Assembly: GCF_022879595.1 (NCBI RefSeq)
Contig: NZ_CP084265.1
Location: 2,976,001 to 3,040,000, forward strand
Source: Caballeronia sp. Lep1P3
GTDB taxonomy: Bacteria; Pseudomonadota; Gammaproteobacteria; Burkholderiales; Burkholderiaceae
DNA length: 64,000 bases
Direction: 5' to 3'
Shown: in pieces, positions 26,711-37,001 of the stretch
Layout: each line of letters opens with the position of its first letter
How positions within the stretch are numbered: position 1 is the stretch's first letter
Program-made: the position numbers and the translations under genes
Notes under the pieces: generated by a model
Database searches by the model: none
The model's input: the letters and a program-made list of their open reading frames with translations, nothing else
Told to the model about the DNA's origin: nothing

Positions 26711-28201
26711 TCACACTCCCGATGCCGATGGTGCCTTGCGGTGCCAGTCGGTCGCGCGCTGGAACGCGTCGGCGACCTGGAGCATCCGGGCTTCGTTGAA
26801 ATAGTTGCCGACGATCTGCAGACCGACCGGCCGATTCGCGTTCGCGCCGGCGCCGAAGCCGCACGGCACGCTCATGCCCGGAAGGCCCGCGAGGCTGACG
26901 GAAAGCGTGTAGATATCCGCGAGATACATCTGCACCGGATCGTCGGTCTTTTCACCGAGATTCCACGCCACCGACGGCGCGACCGGCCCCATGATGACGT
27001 CGCACTGCCTGAACGCTTCCTGAAAGTCGCGCGCGATGATGCGGCGAATCTTCTGCGCCTGCAGGTAGTACGCGTCGTAGTAGCCGTGCGAGAGCACGTA
27101 GGCGCCCACGAGAATCCGCCTCTTCACTTCCGGCCCGAAGCCTTCGGCGCGCGACTTCTTGTACATGTCGAGCAGGTCCGTGTAGTGCGCTGCGCGATGC
27201 CCGTAGCGCACGCCGTCGAAGCGCGACAGATTCGACGATGCCTCCGCCGGCGCGATGATGTAGTACACGGGAATCGAAAGCTCGGTCTTCGGCAGCGACA
27301 CTTCGACGAGCGTGGCGCCGAGCGCTTCGTATGCCTTCAGCGCGGCTTCGATCGCGGCGCGCACGTCGTCCGCGAGACCCGCGCCGAAATACTCCTTCGG
27401 CATGCCGATGCGCAAGCCTTTGAGCGGCTTGGAGGCGTCATCGCTCCAGTTCTTGCCGAGATAGCGCGTGTAGTCTTCGTCGTCGCGCTGCAGGCTCGTC
27501 GAGTCGCGCTCGTCGAAGCCGCCCATCGCGTTGAGCAGGAGCGCGCAGTCGGCGGCGGTCTGCGCCATCGGGCCGCCCTGATCCAGCGACGACGCGAACG
27601 CGATCATCCCGTAGCGCGACACGCGGCCATAAGTCGGCTTGATACCCGTGATGCCCGTGAACGACGCGGGCTGGCGAATGGAGCCGCCGGTGTCGGTGCC
27701 GGTTGCAGCGGGCGCGAGGCGCGCGGCCACCGCTGCGGCGGAACCGCCCGACGAGCCGCCCGGCACGGCCTTCGCGTCCCACGGATTCTTCACCGCGCCG
27801 AAGTACGAGTTCTCGTTGGACGAGCCCATCGCGAACTCGTCCATGTTGGTCTTGCCGAGGCACACCATGCCCGCGCGCGACAGGCGTTCGACGACCGTCG
27901 CATCGAACGGGCTCGCGTAGTTTTCGAGCATGCGCGAGCCGGCCGTCGACTTCCAGCCGCGCGTGACGAAGACGTCCTTGTGCGCGATCGGAAGGCCCGC
28001 GAGCGGACCCGCGTTGCCTTGCGCAATGAGCGCGTCGGCGGCATTCGCCTGCGCGAGCGTGAGGTCGCGGTCCACGCCGATGAACGCGTTCAGTTCCTTC
28101 GCGGCTTCGATGCGTTCCAGATACGACTGCGCGAGCTCGACGGCGGAAATCTCCTTCGAGTCGAGCGCGGCGCGCAGTTCGGTCAAGCTTTTCTGATGCA
28201 T
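26711..28201 (-). CDS. gatA: Aspartyl/glutamyl-tRNA amidotransferase subunit A
   Basis: 496 residues from ATG 28201, which has CAGGGAAC upstream; an earlier in-frame codon lacks such a site. It is an amidase-signature enzyme with the Ser-cisSer-Lys triad visible: [20 protein letters not shown] and [13 protein letters not shown]. It hydrolyses glutamine and channels ammonia to GatB. Order gatC-gatA-gatB on the minus strand, divergent from mreB. Confidence 0.97.
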   Translation of the reverse strand: MHQKSLTELRAALDSKEISAVELAQSYLERIEAAKELNAFIGVDRDLTLAQANAADALIAQGNAGPLAGLPIAHKDVFVTRGWKSTAGSRMLENYASPFDATVVERLSRAGMVCLGKTNMDEFAMGSSNENSYFGAVKNPWDAKAVPGGSSGGSAAAVAARLAPAATGTDTGGSIRQPASFTGITGIKPTYGRVSRYGMIAFASSLDQGGPMAQTAADCALLLNAMGGFDERDSTSLQRDDEDYTRYLGKNWSDDASKPLKGLRIGMPKEYFGAGLADDVRAAIEAALKAYEALGATLVEVSLPKTELSIPVYYIIAPAEASSNLSRFDGVRYGHRAAHYTDLLDMYKKSRAEGFGPEVKRRILVGAYVLSHGYYDAYYLQAQKIRRIIARDFQEAFRQCDVIMGPVAPSVAWNLGEKTDDPVQMYLADIYTLSVSLAGLPGMSVPCGFGAGANANRPVGLQIVGNYFNEARMLQVADAFQRATDWHRKAPSASGV

Positions 28202-28274
28202 TGCAGTTCCCTGATGAGCGCGGCGGTTCACGCCAGGCGCGAGATCCTTGTTTCGATGCGCGTGCGAACCGCGC

Positions 28275-28574
28275 TCACTCGATCACCTTCGGCACGAGAT
28301 ACAGCCCGTCCTGCACGGCCGGCGCGCAACGCTGGAACTCTTCGCGATCGACTTGCTCTGAGACTGCGTCGTCGCGCAATCGCAGCGCGACTTCCTCGAT
28401 CGCGTCGATGGGATGCGCGAGCGGCTCGATGCCCGCGGTATCGACCGCCTGCATCTGCTCGACGAGACCGAAGAAATCGTTGAGGCGCGCGAGCGTCGGT
28501 TCGGCCTCGTGCTCGGGCAGTTCGAGCCGCGCGAGATGCGCGATGCGTTTAACGTCGGTCAGGGTCAATGACAT
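28275..28574 (-). CDS. gatC: Aspartyl/glutamyl-tRNA amidotransferase subunit C
   Basis: 99 residues from ATG 28574. The helical start [18 protein letters not shown] and the later PLAHPID and VPKVIE segments are typical of GatC, the small clamp that stabilises the GatA-GatB interface. It is the first gene of the operon; a TATAAT box on the minus strand at 28715-28720 is a candidate -10 element. Confidence 0.95.
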   Translation of the reverse strand: MSLTLTDVKRIAHLARLELPEHEAEPTLARLNDFFGLVEQMQAVDTAGIEPLAHPIDAIEEVALRLRDDAVSEQVDREEFQRCAPAVQDGLYLVPKVIE

Positions 28575-28952
28575 GGGATCACCGGAGAAAAACATGAACA
28601 ACTCCCACGCCAGAAACAGTCGCTGTAACAGAGAGTTACGAAGCTGGCGGAAAGCCGTCGAAGCGGGGCCGAGGATGGCAAAAAGTGCCGTCCTTTTCCT
28701 ATAGAAACCCCCAAATTATAAGGTATCATTACACGTTCGACTCACATCCGGATCGACCTGTCAGCGGCTTTCTCCCTGTATCAATGCTTTGCGAGAAACG
28801 TTTGCGTGGCACGTTCAACTCCGCGGTAGATTTCTGCTCGGATTTGCACTCACGGCGGCCCTTTTCGCCGTCCCGGCAAACCGTTATTTTTTCCGCTGCC
28901 GTCCCCGGCGCTCTTAGCGAGGCACGGCTACCCAGCGAGACAGGATTTTTGA
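28575..28952. promoter_or_regulatory. Divergent promoter region between gatC and mreB
   Basis: This 378-base gap contains no gene. On the minus strand a consensus TATAAT lies at 28715-28720, pointing to gatCAB. The plus-strand TATCAT at 28724-28729 could serve mreB, leaving a leader of about 220 bases. No clear -35 boxes or terminators are seen. The mreB start is preceded by AGGATTTTTGA, a modest ribosome site. Confidence 0.45.
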
Positions 28953-29996
<1,044 letters not shown>

Positions 29997-30070
29997 CCCC
30001 GGCTTCCGGCGCCCGACTATCTGCGCGCCGCCGCGAACGATCCAAGGCACTTTCGCGTAACGCGACGCGC

Positions 30071-30095
30071 GCACGGCCCGGCATCAGTCCGGGCC
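30071..30095 (+). terminator. Hairpin between mreB and mreC, possible partial terminator or mRNA processing site
   Basis: Perfect 9-base arms ACGGCCCGG (30071-30079) and CCGGGCCGT (30087-30095) enclose a 7-base loop. No T run follows, so it is not a classic terminator. It could stabilise the mreB 3' end and lower mreCD expression relative to mreB. Confidence 0.45.
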
Positions 30096-30180
30096 GTTGT
30101 CGAAACAGCGTAGGGCAGGTTCCGCCACGAGCGACAAAGCCTGCAGCATCATCCACTTGCTCACGCCCTCGGCGCTGACC

Positions 30181-31308
30181 ATGGAATACAGTCCGCCGCC
30201 ACTCTTCAAGCAAGGCCCCTCCGCGCTCGCGCGTCTCATATTCTTCGTGGTGCTCGCCATCACGCTGCTGATCTCGGACGCCCGCTTCAGTACGCTCGAA
30301 ATCGTGCGCGGCATGCTCGGCGCCGGCTTGTATCCGTTGCAGCGCGCGGCGCTCGTTCCGCGCGATATCTTCATGGGCGCCGCCGACCTCGCCGTGACGA
30401 GCGCCACGCTGCGCAGCGAGAACCGCAAGCTCGCCGACAAGAATCTCGAACTGTCCGTCAAGGCCGGCGATGCCGCGCAATTGAGCATCGAGAACGCGCA
30501 TCTGCGCGCGCTGTTGAATCTGCAGTCGCGCGCGACCACGCAGACCACGCCCGCCGAAATCCAGTACGACACGCGCGATCCTTTCACGCAGAAGGTGGTA
30601 ATCGGCAAGGGCTCGCAGCAGGGCATCCAGGACGGCGCGCCGGTCGTCGACGAAGAAGGCGTGATCGGGCAAGTAACGCGTGTGTTTCCGCTTCAGTCCG
30701 AAGTCACGCTGCTGACGGACAAGGACCAGGCCGTGCCTGTGCAGATTGCGCGCACCGGGCTTCGCAGCGTGATCTACGGCACGCCGAAGGGCGACACGCT
30801 CGATCTGCGTTTCGTGCCGATCAGCGCCGACGTGCAAGCCGGCGATCAACTGGTCACGAGCGGTCTGGACGGCGTCTATCCGCCGGGGCTCGCGGTGGCG
30901 AAGGTGCTGCGCGTCGACAAGCAGGCGGACACGGCGTTCGCGCGCGTGGTCTGCGTGCCGGTCGCGGCGGTGCGCGGCGCGCGCCAACTGCTCGTGCTGC
31001 ATTACAACGTGAACGTGCCGCCGAATCCGATCGAAGTCGAAGCCGCCGCTGCCGCGAAGGAAGCGAAAGAGAACAAGGGCAAGAAAAAGCCCGCGCCGAA
31101 GGCGGCAGCCGCCGCGAGCGCGAGCGGCGCGAGCGGTGCAAGCGGCGCAGCGGCAGCCGCGGCACCCGCGAGCGCGGCCACAGCCGCAACGCCCGCCGCA
31201 AAGCCGGCGGCAAAAGCTGCCGCGCCTAAAGCGGCGTCCAGCGCAGCGGCGAAACCGGGCAGAAAGGCGCACGCGCCGAGACCCGCATCATCGGGAGCCG
31301 CGCGATGA
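30181..31308 (+). CDS. mreC: Rod-shape-determining protein MreC
   Basis: 375 residues from ATG 30181 (MEYSPPPLFKQGPSALARL), the usual beta-proteobacterial start. One membrane anchor lies at residues about 17-36, a coiled coil at about 75-115 (LRSENRKLADKNLELSVK), then two beta-barrel domains to about residue 280 (DPFTQKVVIGKGSQQGI; VTSGLDGVYPPGLAVAKV). The last 90 or so residues are a low-complexity Ala/Lys/Ser/Pro tail. MreC is periplasmic and links MreB to PBP2. It overlaps mreD by ATGA. Confidence 0.95.
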   Translation: MEYSPPPLFKQGPSALARLIFFVVLAITLLISDARFSTLEIVRGMLGAGLYPLQRAALVPRDIFMGAADLAVTSATLRSENRKLADKNLELSVKAGDAAQLSIENAHLRALLNLQSRATTQTTPAEIQYDTRDPFTQKVVIGKGSQQGIQDGAPVVDEEGVIGQVTRVFPLQSEVTLLTDKDQAVPVQIARTGLRSVIYGTPKGDTLDLRFVPISADVQAGDQLVTSGLDGVYPPGLAVAKVLRVDKQADTAFARVVCVPVAAVRGARQLLVLHYNVNVPPNPIEVEAAAAAKEAKENKGKKKPAPKAAAAASASGASGASGAAAAAAPASAATAATPAAKPAAKAAAPKAASSAAAKPGRKAHAPRPASSGAAR

Positions 31309-31817
31309 ATCGCCCGCAATACATTCTTCAGCCGGTCAATCCGTACTTCATCACGTTCAGCCTCGCCGCCGCGTTCCTGCTGAATCTGGTGCCGTGGGGC
31401 CGGCTCGTCGGCGTGCCGGATTTCGTCGCGCTCGTGCTGCTGTTCTGGAACGTGCAGCAGCCGCGCAAGGTCGGCATGGGCATCGCGTTTTTGCTCGGGC
31501 TTCTCATGGATGTCCACAGCGCGAACCTGCTTGGCGAGCACGCGCTCGCCTACACGCTCTTGTCCTATGGCGCGATCACCATTCACCGGCGCGTGCTGTG
31601 GATGTCGCTGCCGGTGCAGATGTTCGTCGTCGCACCGCTGCTCGTCGGCGCGCATCTCGTGCCGTTCGTCATCCGTCTGATGACCGGCGCCGCGTTTCCC
31701 GGCTGGAGCTATCTCGTGAACGGATTCGTCGAAGCGCTGCTTTGGCCAATCGCGAGCTTCCTGCTTCTGATGCCGCAACGGCGCGCAGCCGATCCCGACG
31801 ACACGCGCCCCATCTGA
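31305..31817 (+). CDS. mreD: Rod-shape-determining protein MreD
   Basis: 170 residues, five to six membrane segments, matching the MreD family (PYFITFSLAAAFLLNLVPWG; LLFWNVQQPRKVGMGIAFLLG; GLLMDVHSANLLGEHAL). It is the polytopic inner-membrane partner of MreC in the elongation complex. Start codon overlaps the mreC stop by 4 bases. Confidence 0.95.
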   Translation: MNRPQYILQPVNPYFITFSLAAAFLLNLVPWGRLVGVPDFVALVLLFWNVQQPRKVGMGIAFLLGLLMDVHSANLLGEHALAYTLLSYGAITIHRRVLWMSLPVQMFVVAPLLVGAHLVPFVIRLMTGAAFPGWSYLVNGFVEALLWPIASFLLLMPQRRAADPDDTRPI

Positions 31818-31872
31818 GCGCTGCTCGCGCGCCGGCTCGCGAAGCCAGGCGCTGATCGCCCCGCGCGCGGAC

Positions 31873-31910
31873 TACACTTGAATCGCGAAAGATCGCGAAA
31901 ACTCGCGAAA
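31873..31910 (+). repeat. Three 10-bp-spaced direct repeats immediately before mrdA
   Basis: TCGCGAAA occurs exactly three times, at 31883-31890, 31893-31900 and 31903-31910, with 2-base spacers (GA, AC), so the period is one helical turn. The last copy ends 5 bases before the mrdA start codon and takes the place where a Shine-Dalgarno site would be expected; none is visible. A TACACT box at 31873-31878 could be a -10 element, putting the repeats at the start of the transcript. Confidence 0.7.
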
Positions 31911-31915
31911 CCTGC

Positions 31916-34183
31916 ATGACCGAAATCAAGAACACCGAGCAACAGTTGTCGAAGTTCCGCCTGCGCGTTGCGGCGGCGGGACTGTTCGTGTTCGTCTGCT
32001 TCGGGCTGATCGGCCTGCGCTTCCTGTACCTGCAGGTCTGGCACTTCAGCAAATACTCGTTGCAGGCGAACGAGAATCGCATTTCCGTTGCGCCGATCGT
32101 GCCGAACCGCGGCATCATCACGGACCGCAACGGCATCGTGCTGGCGAAGAATTACTCGGCGTACACGCTGGAGATCACGCCGTCGAAGATCAACGGGACG
32201 CTCGACGAAGTCATAGACGCTCTGTCGCAAGTCATTCCCATCGATTCGCGCGACCGCCGGCGTTTCAAGAAGCTGCTCGAGGACTCGAAGAATTTCGAGA
32301 GCCTGCCGATCCGCACGCGCCTCACCGACGAAGAAGTCGCCAAGTTCACCGCGCAGCGCTTCCGCTTTCCGGGCGTCGAAGTGCGTGCGCGCCTCTTCCG
32401 CCAATATCCGCTCGGCACGACGGCCGCGCATGTGATCGGCTATATCGGCCGCATTTCGCAGCGCGATCAGGAACGCATCGACGATGCAAGCGATGCCAAC
32501 GACGAGAACTCGGACCATTACGATCCGCGCCTCGACGCGAACAACTACAAGGGCACGGATTACGTCGGCAAGATCGGCGTCGAGCAAAGTTACGAGACGG
32601 AACTGCACGGGCTGACCGGCTTCGAGGAAGTGGAAGTGACCGCGGGCGGCCGTCCTGTCCGCACGATGTCGCGCACGCAGGCGACGCCCGGCAACAATCT
32701 CGTGCTGTCGCTCGATATCGGCTTGCAGCAGGTCGCGGAGCAGGCGTTCGCGGGCAAGCGCGGCGCGCTCGTCGCGATCGAGCCTTCCACCGGCGACGTC
32801 CTCGCGTTCGTCTCGGCGCCGAGCTTCGATCCGAATTCCTTCGTCGATGGCATCGACCAGCCGACGTGGGACGCGCTCAACACGTCGCCCGATCATCCGC
32901 TTCTGAACCGGCCGCTGCACGGCACGTATCCGCCCGGCTCCACGTACAAGCCGTTCATGGCGCTCGCCGCGCTCACGCTGCACAAGCGCACGCCCGGCTG
33001 GGGCTTTCAGGACCCGGGCTACTTCACGTTCGGCGGCCACACGTTCCGCAACGACGTGCGCTCGGGCCAGGGCTGGGTGGACATGAACCGCGCGATCGTC
33101 GTCTCGAACGACACGTACTTCTACATGCTCGCGCGCGACCTCGGCGTGAATGCGATGGCGGGCTTCATGAAACCGTGGGGCTTCGGGCAGATCACCGGCA
33201 TCGACATCGCGGGCGAGGCGCGCGGCATTCTTCCGTCGACGGAATGGAAGCGCAAGGCGTATCGCAAGCCGGAGCAGCAGCGCTGGTACGAAGGCGAAAC
33301 CATCAGCCTCGGCATCGGCCAGGGCTATAACTCGTTCACGATCCTGCAACTCGCGCACGCCACGGCGACGCTCGCGAACAACGGCATCGTGATGAAGCCG
33401 CACCTCGTGCGCGATATCGAAAATCCGATCAGCAAGGCGGTTCGCCCTGTCGTGCGCGATCCGAGCGACAAGATTCCGGTGCGCCAGCAGGACATCGACG
33501 TCATCAAGCGCGCGATGGAAGGCGTCGTGACGAACGGCACGGCGGCGAAGGTGTTCGCGGGCGCGCAATATCTGGCGGCGGGCAAGACCGGCACCGCACA
33601 GGTTTATTCGCTGCAGGGCGCGAACTACCACGGCCACGCGACGGCGGAACACTTGCGCGACCACGCGCTTTTCATCGCGTTCGCGCCGGCCGAGCAGCCG
33701 AAGATCGCGCTTGCGCTGATCGTCGAAAACGGCGGCTGGGGCGCGGAATCCGCCGGCCCGATCGCGCGCAAAGTGCTCGACTATTACCTGATCGACCGCA
33801 TGAAGCCCGGCGCCGAAGCCGCTGCGGTCGCCGCCGCCGCATCCGCGACGGAAGACGCCGGACTTCCGGTGATCGGCGGCACGCAACCGCCGGCTGCGGT
33901 GGCGCTGCCCGCGTCGGTGATAAATCAGTCGCCGGCGTTCTCGCCCTCGGCTGCGTCGAATCGGGACGTCGCGAAGGCGGCGTCGGCGCCTGCGGTGTCG
34001 GCATCGGCGGCGCGTGCCGGATCGGCTCCGGCTGCGGCGCTGCCGGCGTCGTCGGCGGCGCCTGCGGCCGGACGCAAGCGCGGCAAGAAGAACGCGCCGA
34101 CGGAGCCGACGCCCACGATGGTGCGCGGCAATTCCGACGACGGCGTACGAACCTTCGCGCCGACCGGCGGCATCGACGAATAA
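31916..34183 (+). CDS. mrdA: Penicillin-binding protein 2 (elongasome transpeptidase)
   Basis: 755 residues. One membrane helix at about 20-42, a PBP dimerisation domain, then the transpeptidase domain with Ser342 in PPGSTYKPF, the second motif S397-N-D, and K557 in GKTGTAQV. PBP2 cross-links peptidoglycan for side-wall growth with RodA. From about residue 630 the protein carries some 125 residues of Ala/Pro/Ser-rich low-complexity tail ending in a basic GRKRGKKN patch, beyond the catalytic domain and longer than in E. coli PBP2. The start is fixed by homology (MTEIKNTEQQLSKFRLRV) since no ribosome site is clear. Confidence 0.96.
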   Translation: MTEIKNTEQQLSKFRLRVAAAGLFVFVCFGLIGLRFLYLQVWHFSKYSLQANENRISVAPIVPNRGIITDRNGIVLAKNYSAYTLEITPSKINGTLDEVIDALSQVIPIDSRDRRRFKKLLEDSKNFESLPIRTRLTDEEVAKFTAQRFRFPGVEVRARLFRQYPLGTTAAHVIGYIGRISQRDQERIDDASDANDENSDHYDPRLDANNYKGTDYVGKIGVEQSYETELHGLTGFEEVEVTAGGRPVRTMSRTQATPGNNLVLSLDIGLQQVAEQAFAGKRGALVAIEPSTGDVLAFVSAPSFDPNSFVDGIDQPTWDALNTSPDHPLLNRPLHGTYPPGSTYKPFMALAALTLHKRTPGWGFQDPGYFTFGGHTFRNDVRSGQGWVDMNRAIVVSNDTYFYMLARDLGVNAMAGFMKPWGFGQITGIDIAGEARGILPSTEWKRKAYRKPEQQRWYEGETISLGIGQGYNSFTILQLAHATATLANNGIVMKPHLVRDIENPISKAVRPVVRDPSDKIPVRQQDIDVIKRAMEGVVTNGTAAKVFAGAQYLAAGKTGTAQVYSLQGANYHGHATAEHLRDHALFIAFAPAEQPKIALALIVENGGWGAESAGPIARKVLDYYLIDRMKPGAEAAAVAAAASATEDAGLPVIGGTQPPAAVALPASVINQSPAFSPSAASNRDVAKAASAPAVSASAARAGSAPAAALPASSAAPAAGRKRGKKNAPTEPTPTMVRGNSDDGVRTFAPTGGIDE

Positions 34184-34192
34184 GGAACCGGC

Positions 34193-35353
34193 ATGCAAGT
34201 GCATTTGCAATTCGACAAGCGCGAGTGGATCGACCGCGCCAAGCGGATGTTCGCGGGCTTCGACCGTCCGCTCGCACTCATCGTTTTTCTGCTTCTGTGC
34301 GTGGGCATCGTGACGCTCTACAGCGCGAGCCTCGACATGCCGGGCCGCGTGGAAGACCAGTTGCGCAACATCATGCTGACGTTCGCCCTGATGTGGGTGC
34401 TCGCCAACATCCCGCCGCAAACCTTGATGCGCTTCGCGGTGCCGCTTTATACCGTGGGCGTCGCGCTGCTCGTCGCGGTCGCGGCGTTCGGCCTCACGCG
34501 CAAGGGCGCGAAGCGCTGGCTCAATGTCGGCGTGGTCATTCAGCCGTCCGAGATCATGAAGATCGCGATGCCGCTGATGCTCGCGTGGTACTACCAGAAG
34601 CGCGAGAGCAACATTCGCTGGTGGGATTACATCGTCGGCTTCGTGATTCTGATATTCCCCGTCGCCCTCATCGCGAAGCAGCCGGACTTGGGCACGGCGG
34701 TGCTCGTCTTCGGCGCGGGCGTGTTCGTCATTTATTTCGCGGGACTGAGCTTCAGGCTGATCGTGCCGGTGCTCGTGGCGGGCGTGATCGTCATTGCGAG
34801 CGTGGCCGTGTTTCAGGACCGCATTTGCCAGCCGCAAGTGAACTGGCCGCTGATGCACGATTATCAAAAGCACCGCATCTGCACGCTGCTCGACCCGACT
34901 TCCGATCCGCTCGGCAAGGGCTTTCACACGATTCAGGCGGTCATCGCCATCGGCTCGGGCGGCACGCTGGGCAAAGGCTGGCTGAAGGGCACGCAGGCGC
35001 ACCTCGAATTCATCCCCGAAAAGCACACGGACTTCATCTTCGCCGTGTTCTCAGAGGAATTCGGGCTCGTCGGCGGGCTCGTGCTGCTCTTTCTCTACAT
35101 GGCGCTGATCGCGCGCGGACTCTATATCGCGGCGAACGGCGCAACCTTCTTCGGGCGATTATTGGCGGGATCGCTCACGCTCGCGTTCTTTACTTACGCG
35201 TTCGTCAACATCGGCATGGTGAGCGGGATTCTGCCGGTCGTCGGCGTGCCGTTGCCGTTCATGAGTTACGGCGGCACCGCGCTCACGACGCTCGGCGTCG
35301 CGGTCGGGCTCATCATGAGCGTCGCGCGGCAAAAGCGCTTGATGCAGAGCTAG
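34193..35353 (+). CDS. rodA: Rod-shape-determining peptidoglycan glycosyltransferase RodA
   Basis: 386 residues, about 10 membrane helices, SEDS family. Motifs include LYSASLDMPGRVEDQL, KRWLNVGVVIQPSEIMKIAMP, KQPDLGTAVLVFGAG (with the catalytic Asp region) and EKHTDFIFAVFSEEFGLVG. RodA polymerises lipid II and works with PBP2, whose gene ends 9 bases upstream. The TAG stop directly abuts the stop of the convergent Sel1 gene (35353/35354), leaving no room for a terminator. Confidence 0.96.
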   Translation: MQVHLQFDKREWIDRAKRMFAGFDRPLALIVFLLLCVGIVTLYSASLDMPGRVEDQLRNIMLTFALMWVLANIPPQTLMRFAVPLYTVGVALLVAVAAFGLTRKGAKRWLNVGVVIQPSEIMKIAMPLMLAWYYQKRESNIRWWDYIVGFVILIFPVALIAKQPDLGTAVLVFGAGVFVIYFAGLSFRLIVPVLVAGVIVIASVAVFQDRICQPQVNWPLMHDYQKHRICTLLDPTSDPLGKGFHTIQAVIAIGSGGTLGKGWLKGTQAHLEFIPEKHTDFIFAVFSEEFGLVGGLVLLFLYMALIARGLYIAANGATFFGRLLAGSLTLAFFTYAFVNIGMVSGILPVVGVPLPFMSYGGTALTTLGVAVGLIMSVARQKRLMQS

Positions 35354-36052
35354 TTACTGCGGCTTCTGCGGATTCTGCTGCTCCAGTTCCGTGCTGAGTT
35401 GCAGGTACTTGAGCTTGGCAGCCGGATCGCCCTGCGCGGCGGCCGCCGCGTAATAGGCGCGCGCCACATTGAGATTGCGTTCGACGCCGTCGCCGCCGCG
35501 CTCATAGAACGATCCCGCGACGTACTGCGCCGTCATGTCGCCGCCTTGCGCGGCTTTCTTGTACCAGGTGAACGCCTGCATGTTGTCGCGCGCGGTGCCG
35601 CGACCATCGAGAAACTGATTCGCAAGGGCAAGTTCCGCCTGAACGTGGCCCTGATTCGCCGCGAGCAGAAACCATCGATGCGCCTCGGCCGGGTCTTTCT
35701 CGACGAACTCGCCGTCGTCGTACATCTTGCCGTAGACGTACTGCGCGTGCGTCATGTTCGCGTCGGCGGCGCGGCGCAGCCATTTCTTTCCCTCGGGCAC
35801 GTCGGCGGCGCCGCCTTCGCCGTTGAGCAGCATCATCGCGTAGTTGAATTCGGCGAGACGGCTGCCCTTTTGCGCGGCGCGACGAAACTCGGAGCGCGCG
35901 GCGACGAGATTGCCCGCGTTGTAATCGGCGACGGCGTTCTGCGTCGCGAGGTCGGGCGGCTTCGGCATGGCCTGCGCGTGCGCGCCGCCCGCCGCGAAGA
36001 GACCCAGCGCAGCCGATGCCGCCGCCACGCCGCCACGCCATGCGCGTTTCAT
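35354..36052 (-). CDS. Exported Sel1-like repeat protein
   Basis: 232 residues from ATG 36052, which overlaps the aldolase stop by ATGA. The start gives a signal peptide (MKRAWRGGVAAASAALGLFAAGGAHAQ region) cleaved after AHA. About four Sel1/TPR-like repeats follow, such as DPAEAHRWFLLAANQGHVQAE, ending in a Gln-rich tail. Sel1 proteins are protein-interaction scaffolds; a periplasmic role is likely. Coupling to a cytosolic aldolase gene is not easily explained functionally. Confidence 0.87.
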   Translation of the reverse strand: MKRAWRGGVAAASAALGLFAAGGAHAQAMPKPPDLATQNAVADYNAGNLVAARSEFRRAAQKGSRLAEFNYAMMLLNGEGGAADVPEGKKWLRRAADANMTHAQYVYGKMYDDGEFVEKDPAEAHRWFLLAANQGHVQAELALANQFLDGRGTARDNMQAFTWYKKAAQGGDMTAQYVAGSFYERGGDGVERNLNVARAYYAAAAAQGDPAAKLKYLQLSTELEQQNPQKPQ

Positions 36053-36831
36053 GCTCGTGCCTCCTGCAACGCCTGCCGCGTCGCCTTCAACAGCCACATC
36101 ACGTCAGCCGCGATCGACACGAGCTTGATGCCCGCGTCCGCATATTGCCGCGCGCTCGCGACATCCAGCGCAAAGATGCCGCTCGCCTTGCCCGCGCGCT
36201 TCGCCGCGTCCGCGATCTTCGCGACGGCGGCATGCACGTCGGGATGCTTCGCGTCGCCGAGATGCCCGAGGCTCGCGGCGAGATCCGCCGGGCCGATGAA
36301 GAGACAATCGACGCCCGGCGTCGCGGCGATGTCGTCGACGGCTTCGAGTGCCGCGACGGATTCGATCTGCACGATCGTCGCGACCTGCGCGTTCGCGCCC
36401 GACACGTAATCGCGCCGCATGCCGTATGCCGCCGCGCGCACCGCGCCGGCGACGCCGCGCAGGCCGTCGAGTTGCGCTTCGGTGGGATATTGCGTGAGCC
36501 GGACGACGCGCGCCGCATCGTCCGCCGACTGCACGTTGGGAAACATCAGCGTGCGCGCGCCGGCATCGAGCACGCGCTTGACGAGCCAGCCCTCGGAAAA
36601 CGGCACGCGCACGATCGGCTCGGTCGGCAGATGCGCGGCTGCGATCGCGCGAAGCTGTTCGACGACATCGCGGCTATCGTTCGGCGAGTGCTCCATGTCG
36701 ATGCACAGCCAATCGAAGCCCGCGTGCGCGAGCGCTTCGGCGGCATCGGCGCTGCACAGCGAAAGCCACATGCCGAAGAGCGGGCCCGGTTCCGTGAGAC
36801 GCTGCTTGAGGGGATTGGTGAAGGTGCTCAT
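36049..36831 (-). CDS. HpcH/HpaI-family aldolase
   Basis: 260 residues. Class II pyruvate aldolase features are seen: CIDMEHSPND (catalytic His), RVPFSEGWLVKRVLDAGA, VQIESVAALE (metal-binding Glu) and FIGPADLAASLGHLG (metal-binding Asp region). The family cleaves 2-keto-3-deoxy acids or 4-hydroxy-2-oxo acids to pyruvate plus an aldehyde. No pathway partners are nearby, so the substrate is unknown. It is first in a two-gene unit with the Sel1 gene. Confidence 0.88.
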   Translation of the reverse strand: MSTFTNPLKQRLTEPGPLFGMWLSLCSADAAEALAHAGFDWLCIDMEHSPNDSRDVVEQLRAIAAAHLPTEPIVRVPFSEGWLVKRVLDAGARTLMFPNVQSADDAARVVRLTQYPTEAQLDGLRGVAGAVRAAAYGMRRDYVSGANAQVATIVQIESVAALEAVDDIAATPGVDCLFIGPADLAASLGHLGDAKHPDVHAAVAKIADAAKRAGKASGIFALDVASARQYADAGIKLVSIAADVMWLLKATRQALQEARA

Positions 36832-37001
36832 CGCGCGGCTCCGTGAGAGCTTGATTCGCGCGACGTTTCGGGAGAAAACGACCGGGTGAATGACGGCATG
36901 CTCGCGCTCCGTTTCTCGTCACCCGACTTGGGCGACGCTTCGAGCGATCATACCGTGACGCGCGCGCGGACGTTCGCCGCGCCTCGATGCGTGATTGCTT
37001 G

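Noticed and set aside
31709..35026. 1105-codon open frame on the minus strand opposite mrdA and rodA
   Set aside because: It is the mirror of real genes in high-GC DNA: Arg/His/Asp-rich, no domain, and lies over well-conserved PBP2 and RodA.
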